Of a stretch of 64,000 bases of DNA, positions 48,308 to 57,605 are shown one piece after another. Both the position numbers and the translations under genes were made by a program. Every line of letters begins with the position of its first letter. Within the stretch, counting starts at the first letter, position 1. The notes beneath the pieces were generated by a model. It did not search any database and was not told the DNA's origin. It worked only from the letters and a program-made list of their open reading frames with translations. This stretch comes from Taibaiella koreensis (lineage in GTDB: Bacteria; Bacteroidota; Bacteroidia; Chitinophagales; Chitinophagaceae), in contig NZ_QVNU01000010.1 in NCBI RefSeq assembly GCF_003545715.1, positions 62,001-126,000 on the forward strand, given 5' to 3'.

Positions 48308-49516
48308 TTATTTTTTTGAAACGCTCACTTTAACTTTGTAGCTACCGTCATTGTCCGATGGATCCGTATCGTTGACAATAAGATTTAATCGGCCACTTTG
48401 TTGTGCAATAATAGTTCCCTTGCTTCCAACCAATATCCAGGGCGCCACATCGCCGACTCTGGCCATGAGCGCTCCGTAATTTACATCTGACTTGTAAGTC
48501 CAAAGCCTGCTCCACTGGATGCCATCAGGACCAGATGAACCAGAAAAGCTACCCAAAACGATTGCGCCTGTCGCAATAATGGAAATGTGATCTCCCTTTT
48601 TTACGGTTATATTTGTCGCGTTGGTATAGGAGGTTACTTCTATATAGTCACCTACTTTTTGGGCTATATTATCATCTGTGCTATTGTCAATGTTAGTTGT
48701 GCCAGATGTTTTTACAGCGGTAACATTGTTGGCAACGTACTGTCCAAGATACTGACGGTGACCAAAAGTATTATTAAAAGCAGGCGAGATGTCGACATAC
48801 TCTATGAATTGATCAGGTGCAACAGAGGTCGAAATATCTGAATATTCAGTTTTATCTCTTGACCAAGAATAATTGTTATGAAGGCCTTTCAGAAAAACGG
48901 TGGTATTGCATTTATTCTGCCAGGCATCCACTTCTGTTGAGCCTTCTTCCGGGTCATACCGTATGTCAACATTTCCTCTTTCATCAACGATTTCTTTTTT
49001 TACCCCATAGGTAAACCTTCTCTCCGCAACTGTTTTAATAAGGCAGTCACAAGGTTTAAATTTTGCGAAGGCAAGGGTCTGATATCTTTTAATAGCAGCG
49101 AGAGACAGATTTTCAGCTCCTGATAGTCTTACTAAACCATCGTCATTTTTGGCTAATGTGGCTCCCTTTTCTCCATTATCGTACAGGGCAGCGTAATAGG
49201 CCCCATTAGCATTTTTATAGGTAGCAGGCCCATTCAACTTTCCGTTTTTGAAATAACCTTCAATCTGGTACCTGACCTCATATCCTCCATTATTGCTGAT
49301 CCCGATCCCGTATCCATTTACACAATCTCCGGATACGCACGTAAAATTAATACCCTGTGTAGCGGCTGTCTTCCATATAGACGATTCTGTCATTAAGGGC
49401 TTTGCATTATTGAAAAGCGCCCAAAGCTTATCTATATCTGAAACTTCCTGAGCATACCCTCGTTGCAGGCAACAAAGGATTAATAGAGTTATGGTCGATA
49501 GGTGCTTGTGGAACAT
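48308..49516 (-). CDS. Secreted protein with MORN-like repeat and LecA-like lectin domain
   Basis: A 402-residue protein with a signal peptide at about 1-22 ('TLLILCCLQRGYAQ'). Residues about 68-115 contain MORN-like strands ('YQIEGYFKNGKLNGPATYKN'). The last ~100 residues resemble the galactophilic lectin LecA (PA-IL): 'ITVKKGDHISIIATGAIVLG', 'GPDGIQW', 'YGALMARVG' and 'GRLNLIVNDTDPSDNDGSYK'. In LecA the 'YNDVPG...NNSG' loop holds the calcium and sugar ligands; here Asp of 'VND' and the following Asp/Asn are kept while spacing differs. Calcium-dependent sugar binding is therefore possible but unproven. There is no T9SS sorting domain, so the protein may be periplasmic or released. Confidence 0.65.
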   Translation of the reverse strand: MFHKHLSTITLLILCCLQRGYAQEVSDIDKLWALFNNAKPLMTESSIWKTAATQGINFTCVSGDCVNGYGIGISNNGGYEVRYQIEGYFKNGKLNGPATYKNANGAYYAALYDNGEKGATLAKNDDGLVRLSGAENLSLAAIKRYQTLAFAKFKPCDCLIKTVAERRFTYGVKKEIVDERGNVDIRYDPEEGSTEVDAWQNKCNTTVFLKGLHNNYSWSRDKTEYSDISTSVAPDQFIEYVDISPAFNNTFGHRQYLGQYVANNVTAVKTSGTTNIDNSTDDNIAQKVGDYIEVTSYTNATNITVKKGDHISIIATGAIVLGSFSGSSGPDGIQWSRLWTYKSDVNYGALMARVGDVAPWILVGSKGTIIAQQSGRLNLIVNDTDPSDNDGSYKVKVSVSKK

Positions 49517-49594
49517 AGGTTTATGTTTTGGGATCTAAATTATGGAAAACTGCAAAAGATAATGTATTCGGAATATTAAATTGATATTTTCCTT

Positions 49595-49630
49595 AAATAA
49601 AAACAAAAGCCGCCTCATACTGGAGGCGGC
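49595..49630 (-). terminator. Terminator of the seven-repeat propeller gene
   Basis: Read leftward, GCCGCCTC pairs with GAGGCGGC (49609-49616 and 49623-49630) and a T-rich tract follows. Confidence 0.8.
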
Positions 49631-49652
49631 CTTTAGAGACTGGTTCAAGATT

Positions 49653-51806
49653 CTACTGCTTTACTAGCCGGGTCCTGTATGATTGTTCTGCCACTTGCAG
49701 CTCTACAATATAGACTCCCGGCAGCAGGGCGCTGATATCGAAGGTCAGCTGCGTACCATTCAAGTTACCTTGTTGCAACACTTCCCGGCCGGGCATATCC
49801 AGAATACGGCAAATGGCATGATGGAACGGCGTATTGGAGAATAGGGTTACTTTATCTTTTGCCGGGTTCGGCGCCAGGGTTAAGGTGCCTGGTTCAGCCA
49901 CATCTTTAATAGACATGCCTGTGACCTGGAGGCAGACGGAGGTATCCCGGCAAGCGCCTTTCGTGAGCACAACGGCATAGCTGCCATTCTGCAACGCCGT
50001 ATAGCTTTGCTGGGTTGCCCCGGCTATCGGTTGCTGTTGATTGCAATTGATCCATTGATACGTAGCGCCTGCCTGGGCAGCGCCGAGCACATTCCCTGCG
50101 AGGCTTACAGAGCGGTCAAGGGCATCCAGGTGTAGAGTGAGCACAACGCTGCTGTCGCATCCGGCGGCGTTGGTAAAGGTTTGTGTATAGGTCCCGCTTT
50201 GTGTATAGGTGGTCCCGTTAAGCCGGAAGCTGTCGCAGGCGGCGATGGTGAGCGCAGTAGTAATAGGGCTGCAGTTGTTCAGCTTCAATACAAAGACATT
50301 GTTGCTGACTGCAGTAAGGTTGAATGTACCCGGACCCGGATCGAAATCGGCAGTGCCGGAAAATTCACTGACAATGTGAATGCTGTTGTCCAGCGGACTA
50401 AGCGCTATATCCTCACCATTAATCCCGATGCTGACGCCTGCGCCGCTGACATTCGTTGCCCATACAAAGCGGCCCGCCGAATCCAGCTTGGACAGAAACA
50501 ACGCGCTTGATGACACAGGCGTCATGGTATAAGTACCGGTATCCGAGGGGTCGAAATCGGCCGGCCCGCCAAAGACGCCTATCGTGTATACATTGCCGGA
50601 CTCATCGGTGGTAATGCCATATCCGATATCGGAATAGATGCTTCCCATTCCTTTTGCCCAGGCCAATTGACCGCTGCTATCCAGCTTGCAAACGAATATA
50701 TCCGCATCATTCGCTCCGGTTAAGGTAGAGACCAGATTCGCGGTTCCCGTACCCGGATCAAAATCGACTGTATCCGAGAAACTGCCGGTGATATAAGTAT
50801 TGCCTCCGGCATCGGCTGCCAATGCAAAGGGCATCGTACTGCTGCTATGTATATTGGCTGGTACGCCCAGTTTCCTGGCCCAGATATAATTACCGCCGGG
50901 GTCAAGTTTTGACACGAACATATTGGTGGTTGGCCAGCTGTACGGACCGGGAGCTGTGGTCATATTTTCGATGCCGGCTCCTGGATCAAAGTCGGCTGTT
51001 CCCGCAAAGGCGCCCAGGGTATAAATATTACCATCGACATCTGTTCTTATACCTTTAGCGATGGTTTGATCGGTGCCGCCGATTCTTTTCGCCCATACAT
51101 AATCGCCTCCATTGTTCAGCTTGGTAATAAACACATCGCCCACGCTGCTGCTGGCTGTGAGATTAGCTACCGCGGCGCCGGGATTAAAGTCTGCTGTACC
51201 TCTGAAGGTCCCGGTTACCAGCACATCGCCCGTGCCGGTCAGGGCAATCCCGGTGCTGGCATCGCTTTTGTCGCCTCCAAGTTGCCTGGCCCATATAAAT
51301 CCTCCTGTGGCATCCAGTTTTACTACGAAAACGTCGGTAGTGTAAAGGTCTCCCGAAGTATTGAGGGTATGGGTGCCCGGCCCCGGATCAAAATCGACCG
51401 TACCCGGCGTGCCGAATGAACCGAAATTGCCGCTGATATAAATATTGCCCGAAGCGTCGAGAACTATATCGCTGGGTTCCGATAGCACATCGGCGTTACT
51501 GGCTTCAAATTGCCGTACCCATTCAAAGCCGCCCGCGGCATTCAGCTTCAGCAAGAACGCGTCCGATCCGGACGAGGTCAGGTTATGCACGCCGGTCCCC
51601 GGATCAAAGTCGGTAATATAGCTGAAACGACCGGCTATATAAACGTTTCCGGAAGCATCTACGGCGGTAGCGCTGGCAGCATCGTATCCGTCACTGGTCA
51701 GATGTTTTGCCCATGACAGGTTTTGCGCCTGTATGGAACCCGCACAACAACATATCCCGAGGCCCAGGAGCATTTTTTTTACAGGAGGTAATAGACTTTT
51801 TTTCAT
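49653..51806 (-). CDS. SBBP-repeat beta-propeller surface protein with T9SS sorting domain
   Basis: A 717-residue protein. The signal peptide covers about 1-28 ('LLGLGICCCAGSIQAQ'). Seven repeats each carry a 'DFDPG'-type motif ('DFDPGTGVHN', 'DFDPGPGTHT', 'DFNPGAAVAN', 'DFDPGAGIEN', 'DFDPGTGTAN', 'DFDPSDTGTY', 'DFDPGPGTFN') followed by 'VFVLKLN/SKLD' strands. This is the pattern of a seven-bladed SBBP propeller. Two small Cys-containing domains follow ('AACDSFRLNGTTYTQSGTYT', 'YQWINCNQQQPIAGATQQSY'), then a type A sorting domain from about 640 ('TLAPNPAKDKVTLFSN'). It should be exported and surface-attached. The repeats are also visible at DNA level, so the region can recombine. It probably forms a series with the related gene upstream (51988-55254). 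Confidence 0.9.
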   Translation of the reverse strand: MKKSLLPPVKKMLLGLGICCCAGSIQAQNLSWAKHLTSDGYDAASATAVDASGNVYIAGRFSYITDFDPGTGVHNLTSSGSDAFLLKLNAAGGFEWVRQFEASNADVLSEPSDIVLDASGNIYISGNFGSFGTPGTVDFDPGPGTHTLNTSGDLYTTDVFVVKLDATGGFIWARQLGGDKSDASTGIALTGTGDVLVTGTFRGTADFNPGAAVANLTASSSVGDVFITKLNNGGDYVWAKRIGGTDQTIAKGIRTDVDGNIYTLGAFAGTADFDPGAGIENMTTAPGPYSWPTTNMFVSKLDPGGNYIWARKLGVPANIHSSSTMPFALAADAGGNTYITGSFSDTVDFDPGTGTANLVSTLTGANDADIFVCKLDSSGQLAWAKGMGSIYSDIGYGITTDESGNVYTIGVFGGPADFDPSDTGTYTMTPVSSSALFLSKLDSAGRFVWATNVSGAGVSIGINGEDIALSPLDNSIHIVSEFSGTADFDPGPGTFNLTAVSNNVFVLKLNNCSPITTALTIAACDSFRLNGTTYTQSGTYTQTFTNAAGCDSSVVLTLHLDALDRSVSLAGNVLGAAQAGATYQWINCNQQQPIAGATQQSYTALQNGSYAVVLTKGACRDTSVCLQVTGMSIKDVAEPGTLTLAPNPAKDKVTLFSNTPFHHAICRILDMPGREVLQQGNLNGTQLTFDISALLPGVYIVELQVAEQSYRTRLVKQ

Positions 51807-51987
51807 CGTAATCTTTTTATAATTAAAAAATGGATTGTCTTGTTATGTAGTGATCGTGCGGATACAGGAAGGTTGGCATCCTGGAGCTTACCGAAACAGG
51901 AAAAACAATGTTCCATAGCCGGGGTTTGGTAATGGTTGATAGTGTTTCCTGTAGCTTATAGCCGGCTTGTCTTTTCACTCCCGGCAG

Positions 51988-54900
51988 CTACCGGACCAGG
52001 GTTATGTCTCCTTTAAATACCTTTTCTTCGCCACTGATGGTACGCAACCGGGCGTAATAATGATAAGTACCTACATCGGCAGGCTGTTTTTTATATTGAC
52101 CGTTCCATCCCTGCGCTGGATCAGTAGTAAAAAATACTTCTTGTCCCCAACGGTTGAAAACACGGAATTCTGCCAGCTTATGGTAGCCATAATTGCCGAT
52201 CTTGAATACATCATTGATCCCATCGCCATTTGGAGAAAATGCATTGGGCATAAATACAGCGTCGTGAATATCGATATGAACCGTTAGAGAAGCTTTGCAG
52301 CCGTGTTCGCTGTACCCGGTAACTGTATAAGTAACCGGCTGCCGGGGCGCAGCAACAGGACGGGCAACAGCAGGGTTATCCAGCCCGTCTTCCGGCTGCC
52401 ACCGGTAAAGGTTGGCGCCCGTAGCCCATAATTGTACCTTTTGTCCCGCGGCGATGGTCGTATCGTTGCTCACGTCCAGAACGACTTCCGGGAAGGTCTC
52501 GATCGTAAAGGGTAGAGTAGTGTCGCAGTCCGCAGCAAGTACTTGTACCTTATAGTGCCCTGCACTCAGTCCCTCGGCTGTATCACCCTTATTGCGCTGC
52601 ATTGTCCGGATCAGTGTCCCGGCATCATCATACCAGTTATAAGTGTAGGTATTACTATTGCCGGGAGCGACGGCTGCAACAGCCATACCGCCGGCCGGGC
52701 AACCCTCCAGCGCCGTCAATACCGGCAGAGGATAGATCTTTACATTAAAAGTGTCGGCATCGGGACAACCATCGGCGCGACGGTAACGGACCACATAGGT
52801 TCCTGATGTGCTCACCTCAGTACTGAAGCCGGAAACGCCGTGATCCCATGCATAGTTAGTGCCCGAAGTATCGTAGGCCTTCAGCTGTACGCTATCGCGG
52901 CTAAAGCAGGGTATTACCACCTGCTCTGTAACCGGCATGATGAACTTTGCCAGGAAAGCATCACGTTGTAGGCTCAGCTGGCCACCCAGCACATTCTTGA
53001 AGCTTCCGGCTGTCGCGATGCGTGTTGGGCTGGTGGTCGTTCCTGTTGCGTAAACCGCGATACCCTTTTCGGTATTCGTTGCCGCCAGGGAACAGCCCCA
53101 GTCTTCGTAAGCGCCGCCATAATAAGTGGCGTACTCCCGGTTGCCGGCGGTATCGAATATGCTCAGATAAGCCGAGACGCTGCCCCCTGTAGCAAAAAGA
53201 CCCGGGTTGTCGGTCTGGTAAGCACAAGGTGTTGCCAGCCCCACGGCATCCGAACTGACCAACAGGAAAATTTTATTGTTTTTACAAGCCAGGCCGGCGC
53301 CCGCCTTTGCATTATTGCCATAGTAATAGGTGCCCCATCTTCTTTGTCCCTGGCCCGAGAACTTTGCCAGGAAAGAACCGCCGTCTGGTGGTATAGTGGG
53401 GAGAAAGCCTCCCGGCGAAGCTACGCTCCAGGTGCCGTTAATACTATTGGTAAAAGGGCTGGTATACCCGGCCATGTAAACATTGTTACTGTCGTCGCAG
53501 GCAACGGTGTAGCCGCCATCCGGGGCGTTGCCGCCGTAATACGTACCCCACAGGCGGTGCCCGGCGCTATCCCACTTCTGCAGGAAAGCATCGGGTGTGC
53601 AATTGGGTGGTCCCCAGGACGAAAAGGTGCAGCCGCCGTATTGCGACTGGAAGCTGCCTATCGTCGCTGCGGACACCGCAGTGCTGATGCCGTCGCCTAT
53701 TACATAGCCGGTAATATAGATATGCTCTTCCTTGTCCAATGCAATATCATAAACCGTGCTGAGGATGTTCTCTACATCGGCAATATAGGTGCCCCATCGC
53801 CGTTGTCCCTGGGCATTAAAGCAAGTAAGGAAGCCCGAATACAAAGCAGAACCAGGGCCGGGAGGAACCAAAAAAGCACCGGGAGAGGCAATTACATCTA
53901 CGGGTGGCAGGAAGGACTGTGATGCTCCTGCAAGATATATTTTACTGCCATCTTTTGTTACAGCTACCGAGCCACCTTCGTCTATACGTGGATTGCCCAG
54001 ATAGGTGGACCATTGCCGGGTGCCATCGTTCCGGAACTTTACCAGGTACAAGTCGGGCCATCCATGGATACCGTTTCGCGTCATCTGATAAGCGCCGGGC
54101 GTAGCAATACCGCTATCGTTGAAAGTATTGCCCGCCATATAGATATTGCCCAGCGTATCGCAGGCAATGGAGTGCCCTCTGCCCGATACGGTACCCATAT
54201 AGGCGCCGTCTTCGTCAAGGCTACCGTTGTAACCACCGAAATAGGTGCCCCATACACGCTGCCCCGAGGCCGTAAACCTGGCCAGGTAGGCGCAGCTGCC
54301 GTTGGATAAGGTAACCTGGTGCGTACCCAGTGTGGCTATGTTATCGATGCTTGAGGTTGTGCCGGAAATATAGACATCACCGTTGTGATCGGTGATCACA
54401 GAATTGCCATAGGCATAATAGCCATAGAAGCTATGTCCGGCATATTGTCCCGATTCTGTACCGCTTCCGCCGTAATAGGTAGCCCATTGCAGGCGGAGTG
54501 CCGGGTCTATGACCAAAGTGCCTTCGTATGCGCCCACTTCAAATCCGGCTATATCCTTATCCAGCACAAAACGGGAAGTCACGGTGTCACCACTGTTTTT
54601 CTTATAGCTAAATGGCTTTTCTTCCTTTATGCTGCCCATGGGTGTAGTAGCAACCAGCATACCATCCTTTATAGCAATGTCGCCGGCGCCGTCATAGCGC
54701 ATCTTTATATCGCCGGCCCTGGCTCCCGGATGCAACACAAAGTCGTATTTCAGCTCGCTGCCGCGGGTATACAATACCCAATCTATATTGGGATAAATAT
54801 TCTGGTAAGTGATCTTGTGCCATGAGGCTGCCCTGGCGCCATTCAGGCCATAAGCATAGTAGACTGTGGCATCGGGAAGTTGTTCTTCCTTAATTACAGG

Positions 54901-55254
54901 AGCATCGGTATTGCAATCCAGCAAGGTAACGTCCAGGCGATAGGTATTGAAGGAAAGAAAGGAGGGTGGTGCCGGCTTGCCTATCGCAGCTGCTGTCGCA
55001 TCCGGCGTCGTCGTCTTTGCCGGTAGGGCTTCATTCCATTGGTAGTGGATCTTACCTTTTCCTATGAACACTGAAAGTCCGTCGGTGCTGAGCTGGAACT
55101 GTATATCTTTCCTTGGGTGGTTGCGCTGATCGGTGATCTGCCCCACGTTTTCGCGGAAAGCCAGGCTGCCGGGAACATAAGGCTCCGGCCCCGATCTGGC
55201 GCAAACGATCTGGCTGATCAGGAAGAAGGCCACTAAACAGTAAATTGATTTCAT
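51988..55254 (-). CDS. SBBP-repeat protein with gliding-motility C-terminal domain
   Basis: A 1088-residue protein. A signal peptide covers 1-19 and is followed by the DUF7948-type N-terminal domain ('LAFRENVGQITDQRNHPRKD', 'YQNIYPNIDWVLYTRGSELK', 'YEGTLVIDPAL') common in Bacteroidota SBBP proteins. Propeller repeats carry 'WGTYFGG', 'WSTYLGN', 'WGTYYGG' and 'YATYYGG' motifs. Two PKD-like segments come next ('NYAWDHGVSGFSTEVSTSGT', 'LWATGANLYRWQPEDGLDNP') and a type B C-terminal domain ('VFMPNAFSPNGDGINDVFKI', 'FNRWGQEVFFTTD'). Type B domains also use the type IX system. The gene starts 12 bases after a small lipoprotein gene, so they form an operon. It is probably a surface structural or adhesion protein. 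Confidence 0.9.
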   Translation of the reverse strand: MKSIYCLVAFFLISQIVCARSGPEPYVPGSLAFRENVGQITDQRNHPRKDIQFQLSTDGLSVFIGKGKIHYQWNEALPAKTTTPDATAAAIGKPAPPSFLSFNTYRLDVTLLDCNTDAPVIKEEQLPDATVYYAYGLNGARAASWHKITYQNIYPNIDWVLYTRGSELKYDFVLHPGARAGDIKMRYDGAGDIAIKDGMLVATTPMGSIKEEKPFSYKKNSGDTVTSRFVLDKDIAGFEVGAYEGTLVIDPALRLQWATYYGGSGTESGQYAGHSFYGYYAYGNSVITDHNGDVYISGTTSSIDNIATLGTHQVTLSNGSCAYLARFTASGQRVWGTYFGGYNGSLDEDGAYMGTVSGRGHSIACDTLGNIYMAGNTFNDSGIATPGAYQMTRNGIHGWPDLYLVKFRNDGTRQWSTYLGNPRIDEGGSVAVTKDGSKIYLAGASQSFLPPVDVIASPGAFLVPPGPGSALYSGFLTCFNAQGQRRWGTYIADVENILSTVYDIALDKEEHIYITGYVIGDGISTAVSAATIGSFQSQYGGCTFSSWGPPNCTPDAFLQKWDSAGHRLWGTYYGGNAPDGGYTVACDDSNNVYMAGYTSPFTNSINGTWSVASPGGFLPTIPPDGGSFLAKFSGQGQRRWGTYYYGNNAKAGAGLACKNNKIFLLVSSDAVGLATPCAYQTDNPGLFATGGSVSAYLSIFDTAGNREYATYYGGAYEDWGCSLAATNTEKGIAVYATGTTTSPTRIATAGSFKNVLGGQLSLQRDAFLAKFIMPVTEQVVIPCFSRDSVQLKAYDTSGTNYAWDHGVSGFSTEVSTSGTYVVRYRRADGCPDADTFNVKIYPLPVLTALEGCPAGGMAVAAVAPGNSNTYTYNWYDDAGTLIRTMQRNKGDTAEGLSAGHYKVQVLAADCDTTLPFTIETFPEVVLDVSNDTTIAAGQKVQLWATGANLYRWQPEDGLDNPAVARPVAAPRQPVTYTVTGYSEHGCKASLTVHIDIHDAVFMPNAFSPNGDGINDVFKIGNYGYHKLAEFRVFNRWGQEVFFTTDPAQGWNGQYKKQPADVGTYHYYARLRTISGEEKVFKGDITLVR

Positions 55255-55266
55255 GTCTTAAGGAAC

Positions 55267-55581
55267 TTAATGGTGGAAATATCGTTTACCGCCATGTTCT
55301 GGTTGGTTTACTATCGGGTGCAAAAGGTACCGGGTACTATCCTTGTATTTCCAGGGCCGGTCGGCGCCAAACATCAATATCATCCCGTTATCCATTAAGA
55401 ACATACCGGTGTTGTTGTAGCGGCTTGTTGACGACGCCTTCTTTTCCGTCGTATAGTCTGTTTCAGACGTCAGGTCGGGCTCCCGGTCAACAGGGTATTC
55501 TTCCTGGCGTGCCTTGCAGGCGCCAATGGTTAACATTATCGCCACCCACCATTTTTGTATCCGCATTCTTTTCAAGATCAT
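55267..55581 (-). CDS. Small putative lipoprotein
   Basis: 104 residues from 55581, or 99 from an internal ATG at 55566. The export signal 'WWVAIMLTIGACKARQEE' ends in a lipobox-like IGAC, with Cys at about 22. The mature part is hydrophilic ('DREPDLTSETDYTTEKKASS') and ends 'GGKRYFHH'. No family is recognised. It is the first gene of the leftward operon with the large SBBP protein and is divergent from the kinase gene at 55735. It may be an envelope partner of the SBBP protein. Confidence 0.6.
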   Translation of the reverse strand: MILKRMRIQKWWVAIMLTIGACKARQEEYPVDREPDLTSETDYTTEKKASSTSRYNNTGMFLMDNGMILMFGADRPWKYKDSTRYLLHPIVNQPEHGGKRYFHH

Positions 55582-55643
55582 ATTGATGCCCCATCAGCAA
55601 AAACAAAATTCCTATATTAAAAATTAAGAACATAGAGGGCTTC

Positions 55644-55677
55644 CACTGAATTTAGAATTCAGTGTTTCTACTGAATT
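55644..55677. promoter_or_regulatory. Inverted repeat plus third half-site, candidate operator
   Basis: CACTGAATT (55644-55652) and its complement AATTCAGTG (55656-55664) form a 9-bp palindrome with a 3-base gap. A third ACTGAATT copy lies at 55670-55677. The element is in the divergent region between a lipoprotein and a histidine kinase gene, 58 bases before the kinase start. It could be a binding site of the LuxR-type regulator, or simply a hairpin. Confidence 0.4.
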
Positions 55678-55734
55678 ACCGAAGGAAAAGACGAGCCAGG
55701 TTCTATTTCCTTAACTTGTGGTAGATTTATTGTC

Positions 55735-57588
55735 ATGACGCCTGCCGGAATACTAAAGCTGTTTTGCTTTGTCCTTCTTATTCTTATGCTGCCTGTTGCC
55801 AGTCCGGCACAGCATAATGAATTGCCGGCAATAGGGAACAATAAGGAGAGCCGTATAAAAGAGGGTATCGAGTCGGGCAAGGAGCTTATCCAGGATGGCT
55901 ATTATGATTCCGCTATCGCACTCTTCCGCAACCTGCGGCCTATGTGTAAGGGGATACATGATGAAACAAGACTCGTATCCCTGATCAATAATTATATCGG
56001 ATCAACCTATATTTTCAAAGGCAATTTTGACCATGCCGTACAATACCTTTCCCTGGCGGCCGCAACCCTTATCGATAGTCCCGCAGTCCATTCCATGCTG
56101 CTCATCAGAATATATAACAATCTTTCCGTAGCCCTCAACCGTATTTCGGAAAATGAAAGCGCATTGCTTTATCTCGATAAGGCCGAAGCCATAGCGATGC
56201 AGTACGGCCTGATAAAAATGCTGCCCGGTATATTGATCAACCAGGGACGGATCTACAAGGAAATGCAGCAGTGGGAAAAAAGCAAAAGCAGGTTTGACCA
56301 GGTGCTGCGCCTGCTGGATACTGTTACCATCGAAAGTAATCTTTTGGGTCTGTCCCAGCTTGAAATAAGACAGATCAGCTATACGAACCTGGGGCAGCTG
56401 TACCTAACGCAAAATGATATACAAACGGCCCTGTTTTACTTTCAAAAAAGCAGTAAAATACTGTCGTCCCGGTCCAATCCTTACTACCAGGTACCCAACC
56501 TGATTGGTCTGGGCAGGGTTTACCTGAGCCAAAAGCATTATGATCTTGCCGGAAAGTACCTGACGGATGCGATGGCGCTTGCTCAGAAAAGTGGCATAGG
56601 GGATGGCATATCCGAAGCCGCTCACTATTTGTCGGACCTGTATGCAGCAACGGGAAAATTTGAAAAAGCTTATCAATTCCATTTTGAATACAAAAAAATG
56701 GAAGACAGCATAAGACAAAACGAAAAGGCCAAAGAAGTAAGACAGCTGGAAGCCAAATACCGTATCGTCGAAAAAGACAAGAAGCTGGCGGAGAGCCGGC
56801 TGCTACGTGCGCAGCAGGAACGTTTGCTCAAGAACCGGAACCTTTGGATACTGCTGATCTCGGTCATCGCTCTTTTGGTGACCATTATCCTCATCGTCAT
56901 GTTCCGTAGCTACCGGCAGAAGCAAAGGATACAGCAGCAGAATTTATACACCCTTGAAAAAGACAAGCAGATTGCCGTGATGAAAGCGATGCTTGAAGGA
57001 GAGGAGAAAGAAAGAGGACGTATAGCCGGCAATCTTCACGATGGCATCGGAAGCATTATTTCGGCGGTAAAGATGAATTTTAGTATTCTAAAGCTGGCTC
57101 ATTTTGAAAACCGGGATATCTATAATAAGGGAATGGTATTGCTGGATGAAGCCGCTAAAGAGATCAGGGCTACGGCGCATAACCTGATGCCTGAGATATT
57201 GGTACAGGAGGGTTTAGAGGCCGCTGTCCGTAATTTTTGCAAACGGATGGAGCAGACCCGGCTGCTCCAGATTGAATGCCAGATGAACGGCGACTTTTCC
57301 AGAATAGAAAAGGACATGGCCTTGCTGGTGTACCGTATCGTACAGGAGCTGGTCAGTAACGTAGTGAAACATGCAATGGCTGCCCATGCCCTGGTTCAGA
57401 TCAATTACAGCGATGGACTTTTAATGATAGCAGTAGAGGACAATGGCTGCGGCATGCTGGAGCACGATGGCGCCGGGGGCATGGGATTGCGCAGCATTAA
57501 AGAAAAAGTAGGTATGCTTAACGGCTTGATGAGTGTCGAAAGCATTGCTGCAGAAGGAACACAGGTTTATATCGAAATTGATTGCTGA
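55735..57588 (+). CDS. TPR-containing NarL-type sensor histidine kinase
   Basis: A 617-residue kinase. A signal peptide (about 1-25) is followed by a TPR domain to about 330 ('HDETRLVSLINNYIGSTYIF', 'LLGLSQLEIRQISYTNLGQL', 'GRVYLSQKHYDLAGKYLTDA'), a coiled coil and one transmembrane helix at about 372-392 ('WILLISVIALLVTIILIVMF'). HisKA_3 has 'GRIAGNLHDGIGSIISAVKM' with His435. The ATPase shows 'VYRIVQELVSNVVKHAMAA', 'VEDNGCGML' and 'GMGLRSIKEKVGMLNG'. Its LuxR-type regulator follows 17 bases later. This matches a complete membrane two-component system in which a periplasmic TPR domain senses a signal, possibly by contact with another envelope protein. An inverted repeat in the upstream region may serve autoregulation. 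Confidence 0.93.
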   Translation: MTPAGILKLFCFVLLILMLPVASPAQHNELPAIGNNKESRIKEGIESGKELIQDGYYDSAIALFRNLRPMCKGIHDETRLVSLINNYIGSTYIFKGNFDHAVQYLSLAAATLIDSPAVHSMLLIRIYNNLSVALNRISENESALLYLDKAEAIAMQYGLIKMLPGILINQGRIYKEMQQWEKSKSRFDQVLRLLDTVTIESNLLGLSQLEIRQISYTNLGQLYLTQNDIQTALFYFQKSSKILSSRSNPYYQVPNLIGLGRVYLSQKHYDLAGKYLTDAMALAQKSGIGDGISEAAHYLSDLYAATGKFEKAYQFHFEYKKMEDSIRQNEKAKEVRQLEAKYRIVEKDKKLAESRLLRAQQERLLKNRNLWILLISVIALLVTIILIVMFRSYRQKQRIQQQNLYTLEKDKQIAVMKAMLEGEEKERGRIAGNLHDGIGSIISAVKMNFSILKLAHFENRDIYNKGMVLLDEAAKEIRATAHNLMPEILVQEGLEAAVRNFCKRMEQTRLLQIECQMNGDFSRIEKDMALLVYRIVQELVSNVVKHAMAAHALVQINYSDGLLMIAVEDNGCGMLEHDGAGGMGLRSIKEKVGMLNGLMSVESIAAEGTQVYIEIDC

Positions 57589-57605
57589 CAATAATACCAG
57601 GCGTT

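Noticed and set aside
49653-51806. DNA-level tandem repeats as a CRISPR or mobile repeat array
   Set aside because: They encode the seven DFDPG propeller repeats of one intact protein; spacing and variation are those of coding repeats.
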